A stretch of DNA of 64,000 bases from positions 8,993,845 through 9,057,844 of the forward strand of contig OZ020524.1 of assembly GCA_963971425.1 (NCBI GenBank). Reading direction: 5' to 3'. Of this stretch, positions 56,062-64,000 are shown one piece after another. Under the pieces are notes generated by a model, which was not told where the DNA came from, ran no database searches, and saw nothing but the letters and a program-made list of their open reading frames with translations. This stretch comes from Bryoerythrophyllum caledonicum. Its lineage: Eukaryota > Streptophyta > Bryopsida > Pottiales > Pottiaceae. Position numbers and translations under genes: made by a program. The stretch's first letter is position 1. The number at the start of each line of letters is the position of its first letter.

Positions 56062-57089
56062 TTAATCTTCATCTGAGTCACTATCACGTCTTTGACTTGG
56101 CCCAGCGCCACTTGAGTACGGCCCGCTTGAATAAACATCATACAAGTTATTGTACTGCATGTGCATGAAGCGGGATTCTTCTTTGAGCGTGCGGATGTAC
56201 TCTTCCTTGCTCTGTATTGTGGCTTCACACAGTTGTCTCTCGAACTCGGCATCTTCATCCTCACGAGGTCGAAACCTTGGTGGAGGTGTGTTGTCACTCT
56301 CATATGTGCTCCGGCCATATCCATCGTACGAGACGGGTACATAGTTTGAGGTGTGATGTTCTTCCTCTTTCCTTGGGGAACTACGACAAGACTCGTACGT
56401 ATCCCTTGGATGCGTTGGCGTATAGCTCTGAGGGGTGTTGGTTCTTGTACCACATTGGCCACTTTCGTAGTAATGACCGCCACTTCCTCCACCAAATGAT
56501 AGTGGCACGGAACCCATATCATTGCCATAGTTTTCGTCGTTGTAGTTATGGCCAACGTAATCCTCTGGAGGTGTCCGTGGTTATTGTTGGGCATCGGGAT
56601 CGTCCCCGGATCTTCGGTTTGACCAACGTGGCCAACAATCACTCGGTTGATTCTAGGTGGTTGGTATAAAATGTTGGCTTCGATCCAAGAGGCTAACATT
56701 ATGACCCCCCACGGTGCGCCAATCCGCATCCTTGTGTAGGACAATTTCTGCCCAAGCCATCACCATGTTCGAGTACAACATGATCTCCGGCCTCGAGTTG
56801 TGCACATCCACCGTAGCTGTGACTTCATGATATCGATGCAGGAAATGGGCGCTATGACAAATGCTCGCTAGACCTTCGCGCCGCGACCCCGATATCCTTG
56901 CTTGTGCCCTCGGCCACAACTTCATGAGGTGCTTCATCTTCACGTACCTCTTGCACATGGTGCAAGTCTAGAGCCACGTACCTCATCCTGCCATCCATAT
57001 TCTACGACAACATCTGCATCGTCCATTGCGTCCGAATCCATCTCGGGGGCTTTCCCCTTTGGAGCAACGGGGCGGTTAGACCTTGGCAT
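56062..57089 (-). pseudogene. Gene of unknown function with CKRYVKM motif, broken
   Basis: Start ATG at 57,087-57,089 (MPRSNRPVAPKGKAPEMDSD, basic then acidic). It reads to VVVEYGWQDEVRGSR, where a frame change leads to TCTMCKRYVKMKHLMKLWPR; the motif CK(R/K)YVKM..(x)KLWPR and the preceding GW..E are shared with the gene at 61,903. A middle part (56,958-56,653) is rich in His and Met. The last part (56,517-56,062) is Ser/Gly/Tyr-rich, then helical (EDEDAEFERQLCEATIQSK), and ends RRDSDSDED. At least two frame changes. It may be transposon-encoded (it follows the same upstream block as the others), but no transposase motif is seen. Confidence 0.5.
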
Positions 57090-57224
57090 CTTCCCTAATT
57101 AGAACAAACAATTAAATGAAATAAAGAAAATTAAATGAATTAAAAATTTATGAGTGCACTCGAGGGGGCGCAAGCAATGAGGCAAAAAATGCCAAAGTGA
57201 CAAGCTCGCCCACTAAAGTGTGAG

Positions 57225-57510
57225 AGAATGGTGGGCCGTCCGCCTTTTATGCTGACTACAGATGGCGGACAGCATTGGAGAACGGTCAGGGAATTGTCCG
57301 GGCCGTCCGATGGCGGACGGCCTCGGGCGCATCGCTCGATCGGATGGTCGCGACTGTCGCCACAACAGTCACGACCGTCGGATCGGTGGTGGTCGTCCGT
57401 AGCCGCGCCATCCGATCGGAGGGTCGTGGCCGTCCAATCAAATCCATCCGTCGGCTCCGTCCGCGGCCGTCTGCGGCCGACCCCAATCGGACGGCCTCCC
57501 CTCTTCGCTC
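57225..57510 (-). promoter_or_regulatory. CGGACG-rich upstream block 2 with TATA-like box
   Basis: Read on the minus strand: many GGACGGCC, GTCCGAT and CGATCGGA words, then GCATAAAAGGCGGACGGCC (near 57,255-57,237) and CATTCTCTCACACTTT. The coding start is about 140 bp further on. The order matches block 1 and block 3. Confidence 0.55.
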
Positions 57511-57900
57511 CTCCACTTCTCTACGTTCCTTCCCCTCCCAACTCTCTCCCCTCCCAACTCCCTTCCCTGTCCTCCACTTCCTTTTCTGGGACGGTTGACA
57601 TTGCACGTGCACTCCAAATCAGGAGATAGTCACGTGCATTATTGGTCGGAGGAATGTCGGGAAGATTTTATGCGCATACATGTGGATATTCCATTGTGCA
57701 CGTGGAAGCACATGAATTATATAATTTCTTAATAATGGTTCTACTTAAAATATCCTACATAACATATAAGAGATGCTCGTATCCTTTTTTATCTTTGACG
57801 AACCAGGAGGAAATTGGAATGGCCCACGGGCACAATGTTCCAAGGGCCAAGGGGACATTGCCCACGACATAGGCATAACTTTGTATGGGAGGATTTTTGG
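57511..57900. other. No gene; CT-rich then mixed
   Basis: 57,510-57,600 is a C/T-rich run upstream of block 2. The rest has no motif. Confidence 0.4.
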
Positions 57901-58815
57901 CCCCTACAGGACTAAATCTCCTTCGCGGAGAGTTTTCAATTTTGAAAAGGTTTCTAGAATTTGAAAAAAAGTAAAATTCTTTTGAAAATTTTATGTTAGA
58001 TTGTCCCTTGGGAGAGCTGTTTGAATGTATTAATTTTATTTTTTTGGATTCGTGGTTCCAAATTTAGTAGCACTCATAGTGAAAAATGGGGAGCCCGGGC
58101 ATCTAAAAACTTTTCCTAGAATTTTCTATTGACATTGAGGTTTTTCATACTCATGAAGAATATTACCTTCTTTAAAGATTTCCAAAAAAAATGATTGTCT
58201 TTATTGTAAAATCGCATTTTAATCCAAGTAAAATATTTTCACCCTCTTTCGGGCAATGTGCAATAAAAATTCTTCTTTTCCTCATAAAACTTACAAATTT
58301 ATATATTTTTCACTTTTTGTTTTGTTCCACTAAAAGATGTGCTCTACACCCTTTTATTGACCAGTTGGATAAGCATTCTAAAAGATATTTAGTTCACAAG
58401 TAATTGTAACGTGAATTGGCCATTCTTAAACCTGCGCTCGTTGTTCAAATTTTTTGAAGATGCTACACCCCTCTTTTACCTCTAGAAATTGGTGTATAGG
58501 GAATAAACATGATGCTTCAGACAATGGTAAAAGATTTGGAACTTTTGTACTTTAAACATTTCATAGAAAGTGAAGTCAAAGTCTACCGACCCGGGAAGAA
58601 AACTCAACCATTGTTTTCACATTAGACACTATAATCTATCAATCCATGCGGTGGATTGCAACTAAAAGAGTATGGCGTGTTCATATAGAAGTATTTTCTA
58701 AGATTTTATGAATGAAAATCCAAACCTAACTTTAAAATGTGATTCATTGCCTCTTTTTTTACAGTGACGGTTTTGGACTAGTTTTTGAGCTAAAGGCTCT
58801 GTGGTCCTTTATGGG
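57901..58815 (-). mobile_element. TTAA-type piggyBac-like element, copy 5
   Basis: Right end GTGGTCCTTTATGGG before TTAA (58,816-58,819); left end CCCCTACAGGACTAAAT after TTGG, a mutated TTAA. It matches the reverse complement of the 20,501 copy along its length, and is 915 bp against 922 bp. Confidence 0.75.
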
Positions 58816-58819
58816 TTAA

Positions 58820-59614
58820 AACACCATCCATGCCATTTTGTGGAATATCAAACATGGATGCGCCTTCTACAAGATTTGTGGGAAGAGAATGTGGTTATAG
58901 AATAGACCGTTACATGATAAAGGGTTGGATATCGAGCACCTCCAACAACAATGACAAAAGTTTCCATGGATTTTGGGTTTTTTCATGGTAATAACAAATA
59001 CAATTATACTTTGAAGCGTCCAATAAACATGAAATTGACAACTCTGAAAGTTTCAATTTACATGAACAGGAAAACTAAAATGTATTGTACATAAAATCCA
59101 CGAGATAATTAGACCTTCTTATTTTGGATTTCTTATTTTTGATTCGTGTGTAATGCGATGAATATTTTTGTGTAATTTTCAATTTTGTTTTGAGCTTCCA
59201 TGTTTATTACAAGAAAAGTTATCAGTTTTTCAATTTTGTTCCAGTATTTTCCTTGCGTCCAAAAAAATTTATAAAAATTAGAAATACCACATGTGAACTC
59301 CATCTAAAAAATACGAGACCCTAGATTTTATATGAAAAATATATAATATTTATCTAAAAAGAGCAACATACAACTTGCATCCAATGATAAGTAAAACTTA
59401 ATACAACATGTACATAAAGGATGTCGTGTACAAAAAAAAAATGAAAACTCTATACAATATCTTGTATGTAGAGACAATTTGAGAAATATATAGAAATCCT
59501 ATGCACGTATGGTATTTGCATAAGAATGTAACCTATGTTTATGTTATAATGTATTATGGACACGTTACCAATTTTGTACTACTAATAACATCATTTATTT
59601 GAAGATGCCATATA
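58820..59614. other. No gene seen
   Basis: AT-rich, no ORF above 60 codons, no repeat ends. Confidence 0.5.
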
Positions 59615-60270
59615 CATTTCATTCCTATCAACCGCACGGATTGATAGATCATGGTGTTTACAATCCAAACAACAACTCATTCTCTTCCCTGTGTTGATCC
59701 ATATTCATGAGACTTTGACAACACTTCGTATCATATTTATGTAATATGCAAGGTCTAAATCTTTTACCCTTGTCTTAAACTCTAAACGAACACGGCCAAT
59801 TTAGCTAAAAAATTAGTCCAAAACCGTCACATTGAAAAAGAGGCATAGCAATCACATTTTTCAAGTGATCTTTAGATTTTCAACCGTAAGATTCTAAATT
59901 AGACTTCTATATGAACACACCATGTTCTTATGGTTGCAATCCACCGAATGGATTGATAGATTATAGTGTAAACTAAAAACAATGGTTCATTTTCTTCCAT
60001 CGTTGACTGGTACCCTAGACTTTGACTTCGCTTTCTATAAACTTTTTACAATCCAAAAGTTCGTAATTTTATACTGTTCTGTGAAGCATGATGTTAATTC
60101 CATTTACACCAATTTGTAGAGGTAAAAAATGGGAGTAGCATATTCAAATAAATTTGTGCAAGGAGTGGAGGTTCAAACAAGGCCAATTCACATTTCATTT
60201 TTTTGTGCACCAAATATCTTTTAGAATGTTTAACCAAAATATCAATGAGAAGGTTTATAACACATCTTGT
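59615..60270 (+). mobile_element. TTAA-type piggyBac-like sequences, copy 6 (truncated) and an internal fragment
   Basis: 59,779 onward follows TTAA (59,775-59,778) and reads ACTCTAAACGAACACGG, then the family interior (TTTCAACCGTAAGATTCT, TAGACTTC) to about 60,270, where the right end is missing. Bases 59,615-59,774 match only the family interior ('ggattgatagat' to 'ggtctaaatcttttac'), so they are a separate partial copy lying directly before it. Confidence 0.65.
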
Positions 60271-60914
60271 ACAAGAGAAAACAAGATGTGACAAATTTAA
60301 CAAGGTGTACATTAATAGTTGTCCCTCTCTCTCTCTCTCGTTCTCTTCTCCTTCTAGTTTACTTGAGAGTTTAATTTTTATTTGGTTGTCCCTCTCTTCC
60401 TTTTGTCTTTTAAAAAAAAATTGGGATGTTCCTCCCCAAACTCACACCTTCTAAATTACTTAATATTTAAATCAATAATTGTCCCTAAAGCCTAAACTCT
60501 CTTCCTTCCCTTCTAATTTAATGAAGACTTCATTTATAATTGTCCGTCTCTCTTTTTTGCCTCCCAATTTTTTTTTGTTTTTTTAAGAACCTTCTTTATT
60601 TTTATTTGTAATTTTTTGCATTCTTCTCCACTCCTTCCAATAAAAAGAAAATGGAATTCTTTTGCCTTGGATCCTCTTTTTCTAATTTAACTAAGATCTT
60701 CCTGAACGATTGTCCATCTCTCCCTTCTCCACTCACTCCATCCAAATTAAATGAGATCTACATATATAAATGTCCCTCTCTCTCTCCCTCCCTTCTCTTT
60801 CCGTTTTAGTTCAAATCTGGAATTTTGTAGATTGTCACTCTCTTCTTTTCGTCCTCTTCATTTTTCAAATTTTTTTTCCCTATTTTAAAAAAAAATTCCT
60901 CCCGACTCCTTTAA
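60271..60914. other. No gene; CT-rich low-complexity
   Basis: Runs of TCTCTC (60,323-60,345; 60,775-60,800) and Pro/Ser/Leu/Phe artefact ORFs. Several partly similar 'ttgtccctctct...aatttaa' units suggest an old tandem array. Confidence 0.5.
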
Positions 60915-61129
60915 CCCCTAACGGTCTGAGAGATTTTAGATTAATCTCTACTTCGTTGATTAGTAACTACAAAGAAGAACTTATTGAAATTGTAACCATA
61001 GGATTTCCTTCTAAACTCATATGAGATAATGTGGTCAAAATTTTGTGAATTCTGATTGTATGGATTGAAAGCTAATTGCTTGTTAAAGTATACATTTCTA
61101 TACCCCGGAGACACTTGGGCTAATAGGGG
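60915..61129 (+). mobile_element. TTAA-flanked mini element, copy 7
   Basis: 215 bp between TTAA (60,911-60,914) and TTAA (61,130-61,133), starting CCCCTAACGGTCTGAGAG and ending TTGGGCTAATAGGGG. It keeps the core AACCATAGGATTTCCTTCTAAACT. A deletion form of the same family. Confidence 0.7.
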
Positions 61130-61133
61130 TTAA

Positions 61134-61544
61134 ATTGGCAAAAAGAAATGAAAGGCTTTGTGCCTTTTGTTAAAGTAAAAGTCAACTTAGAAACGATCAG
61201 TAGTTTCTATATCCGCATAAGGTAAAAGGAACTTCTGTTTCTATATCCGCTCAAAGTAAAGTGAGCTTGTAGTTTAATTTACCTGCTATGGTAGGAGGAA
61301 AGTATATAAGGAAACTCTCCCACGGAGTTGAAAAAACTTCTCCATAGCTCATATATTTTAAATATATATTTGTGTGATTTGCTCTCTCCCTCTTATATTT
61401 GCTCTCTACCTTATATTTGCTCTCTCTCTTATATTTTGGTTTCCCTAGAGTCTGTAGCTCTATTTCCTTACGATATATAGCTCCATCTTAACACCTTTCA
61501 TTATTTTTTTTGAAGATAAAAAAAAAAAAAGGTTGGCATCTACA
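61134..61544. other. No gene seen
   Basis: Contains two 'agtttctatatccgc' units (about 61,200-61,255) and repeated 'ttatatttgctctct' words near 61,385-61,435. No coding motif. Confidence 0.5.
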
Positions 61545-61715
61545 GGCGGACGGCCTGCCGGCGCGGTCAGCCAGGCTCGGCCGACGGCCGGTTCGGACGG
61601 CCGGCCCATTGGCCGCCCGCCGGCTCAGTCGGCCCGTCCGATTGGCCATCCGCCCGGATAGGTTAGGCGGCCGTCCGCCTATACAAGCGGACGGCCGCTT
61701 GTTTTTTTCTCACTT
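61545..61715 (+). promoter_or_regulatory. CGGACG-rich upstream block 3 with TATA-like box
   Basis: GGCGGACGGCC, GTCCGATTGGCC and similar palindromic words, then CCGCCTATACAAGCGGACGGCC (61,676-61,697) and TTTTTCTCACTTCC. The coding start is about 190 bp downstream. Ends of the block overlap a spurious ORF (61,510-61,755). Confidence 0.55.
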
Positions 61716-61902
61716 CCTCTCCTCTCATGCCGAGTCGGATGTACTGCAATTATAGTTTTTTTGTACTTGTTGCTCCTACTAGGTGAGGAGATGGGGGTCC
61801 TTTTATTGTGACCGGATATTTTGTTTTTTAATTTGTCAAATCATTCATTCTCGAATAAGTACCGGAGTGTTGGCGCTTGTTTTTTTAAAAACAAACGTTA
61901 CC

Positions 61903-64000
61903 ATGGCGACGGAGAAGGGGATCGTAGTGGAGGATGTGAGTGAAATTGGAACGGGAGGGTCGAAGAAAAGGATCAAACAAAAAGGTGCTACTTACGATCT
62001 ACGGTGGGAGATTTTGGACAATGAAGACATTCAAGCGGAAGAAGGTTGGGAGGCTGAAACGAAGGATTATTGGATATCCAAGACATGCAAGAAATACGTG
62101 AAGATGTACCACATCGGTAAACTTTGGCCAAGAGTTTGCCACATATGTCATACGACTTACTTTGCTTGCAAGCCGTGGATGTGCAAAGATGACGACTTCA
62201 TTTATCGTGCGGAGGAGGTTTGGCCGGCTTTGTTTGGGAATCGCCTAAGAAAACAAAGGGTTTTTTCAATTACAGCCTACTATCAATGGTATACACCGCG
62301 GTCCTGTTGAAACGAAAGGTGGATTGGACCACGTTTTTTTACTACTACACAATATCCGCTTAGGATTGGGCAAAATCATAAGCATATTCCCGGTTTATTC
62401 AATCCTGAATCGGCCTCGATAGAGGATATTTTGGAGGAGTTGAAGAAAAGGCCTCGTCGGATGACCGCGGTGGATACCATGCCAAAAATACGACGTTTGG
62501 TGGAAGAGGTTGCCGTTGTGATGGAGTCTGAAAAACATTTGGACATTGTGGTCGACAATATATTGTCAACTATGATCCCCAAAGACACTTTGGATGAAAG
62601 GACTGTAGAAGACCCCGCACAATTGGATATTCAAAATATTGTGATGGTAGGAGGTGAAGACAATGGTAACACGGAACGAGGGGGGGGGAAATATGGATGG
62701 AGAGGAAACCGTTGTTCCAAACATTCAAACTTTGGAAGGCATGGCACCAGAGACAATGGATGTTGGGTCAAGCACTTCAGCGCGGGAAATATTGGAACCA
62801 AATTCCAATGACCCGATGATTAACAAGGGTATAATTTCCGGTATTGAAGAAATGCTTCGAACAATGCCAAACAAGGATAAGTTCAAAGAGTTGCTCGACT
62901 TGAGTGTTAAGTGGAGTGAAGCGTGCGTTCAAACAAAGGAATTTGGTGTTCCAAACGAACTGCGAAGTGATTGGAACGGACTGGCCGAAAAAAATGGAGT
63001 AGTGAGAGTGGCACGTAATTTGATGGACGGGGCCGAAATTCTTGCAGCAATGGCTCCTTCTCTTCTAGATATGGCTCATGCGTTTTCAAGTATAACTCCA
63101 AGTGTGCTACGAGCCGCTGTTGGCTTTGGCACATTGACATTATGTATAACGCCAATGTTAGAAGACAAGATCGTGCTATTAGAGAAAGTGACAGAATTGG
63201 AGAAAGAGGCGGATAAAAATGATGCCCCCACTAGACATCTGAAATGGAAATTGGAAGGAAACAAGCGGCATGTGGAGGCTAGTAGGAGAGTCCTTAAAAA
63301 CATGTCGGAAAAGATGAATGTGCCGGTACTTGAGGTGGATGTGGTAGTCATTGAGGGCAGCGCTAAAACTTCAGACAACCTTTTTCTTTCCAAGTTTGAA
63401 AAGAATAATGGAGAGGATGCTACACCGATCAAAATCTAGCAAAGCGGCCAAACCTTCTTCTGTTGAATTGGCAGTACTAGTTGGGAGTAACCAAGTACGG
63501 CCAGAAGTGCACGGAAAAGGGAAGGCATTTGTCGAATGTGAGGGGGAGATGGAATTGATATCACAGAAGTTGCAGGTGGCAAATAAGGACAGGGACAAGG
63601 CACGAGCCGAACTAGAGACATTGCGGAGGACATTGAGATCAGTGGACGACACACCACGCAACGATAACACAACGCGTTGGTTGGGTTGGGTTCATCGCCT
63701 TCAGGATAGGGAGACCACGGTCTCGAAAGCAGTGAGCACAACATGATCTCAAAAAAATTGCTACCGAATCACAAAAACCGTGTGAACTCGTGGATACCTC
63801 ATTAGAGAGATTCAAGAAAGTCATTGGACAACGTGGACATAAGCCTACAAAAGTTACTATTTGGGGTGATGTACCGGAGATGATGGATCGCACAAACTAT
63901 CATCGAAAGGGAAAGAGCAATGCTATTGACTGGACTTTGGAAGTGGAGGAAGGATCGGTGTCCTACAATATCTTCACATCACATTTTGCAAAATCAGATC
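61903..64000 (+). pseudogene. Gene of unknown function with CKKYVKM motif, runs off the window
   Basis: ATG at 61,903 (MATEKGIVVEDVSEIG). The first frame holds WEILDNEDIQAEEGWEAE and KTCKKYVKMYHIGKLWPR, related to the gene at 57,089-56,062. An in-frame TGA lies at 62,308-62,310, then FNPESASIEDILEELKKR. A run of nine G (62,680-62,688) marks a shift to the second frame, which is open to 63,437: helical, acidic, with IEEMLRTMPNKDKFKELLD and ITPSVLRAAVGFG. Then come a Lys/Glu-rich coiled coil in the third frame (LISQKLQVANKDRDKARAEL) and a further shift near 63,740 to an open end (ERFKKVIGQRGHKPTK, VTIWGDVPEMM). No domain recognised. Either a pseudogene or a gene with sequencing errors or introns. 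Confidence 0.5.

Noticed and set aside
61510-61755. 81-codon ORF rich in Arg/Pro/Ala
   Set aside because: Translation of the CGGACGG-rich block; the other two blocks give unrelated peptides.

Overview
The window looks like nuclear DNA of a land plant, most likely a seed-free lineage (moss, liverwort, lycophyte or fern). The reasons are: AT-rich intergenic DNA packed with nested transposable elements; a Ty1/copia element with a plant-type initiator-tRNA primer site; a fragment of a plant-specific OSB (organellar single-stranded DNA-binding) gene; an intronless plant-style protein kinase; and a jockey/CR1-like LINE rather than the L1 type common in flowering plants. The lineage is an inference. 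I see no rRNA, tRNA or CRISPR.

Layout. 1-11.9 kb: the first kilobase is one copy of a duplicated block, followed by gene-poor AT-rich DNA with several non-autonomous terminal-inverted-repeat (TIR) elements, including two of a recurring TTAA-flanked, piggyBac-like family. 11,957-13,333 (-): the only apparently intact host-type gene, an atypical 458-aa protein kinase. 13,648-20,325: the second copy of the duplicated block, split by a complete but decayed copia element (14,452-20,050, TSD TTATG) that carries an antisense OSB gene fragment with its intron retained. 20.5-29.9 kb: a third TTAA element, weak exon-like relics, and a Ty3/gypsy integrase fragment with a PHD-like tail.

29.9-48.4 kb (-): one long LINE. 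ORF1 precedes ORF2 (2A-like motif, APE endonuclease, RT, RNase H, zinc knuckle, C-terminal domain, 3' hairpin). At least three insertions cut it: a 127-bp LINE 3'-end copy with a 12-bp TSD, a 4,675-bp TIR element with a 9-bp TSD (Mutator-like), and an AT-rich segment of about 1.8 kb. Taking out either of the first two, with one TSD copy, rejoins the LINE reading frame.

48.4-64 kb: three loci share an unusual upstream design, a GC-rich block dense in CGGACGGCC/GTCCGAT words, then a TATA-like box and a TTCTCTCAC-like stretch, then a coding region. One coding region is a kinase-like pseudogene (49.4-50.7 kb); the other two (57.1-56.1 kb on -, and 61.9 kb to the window end on +) are related to each other. 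Between them lie another LINE 3' fragment and more TTAA elements.

The window is therefore mainly a record of nested insertions. Most protein-coding sequence belongs to transposons and is broken by stops and frameshifts. Element ends, target duplications and order of insertion can nevertheless be read directly.
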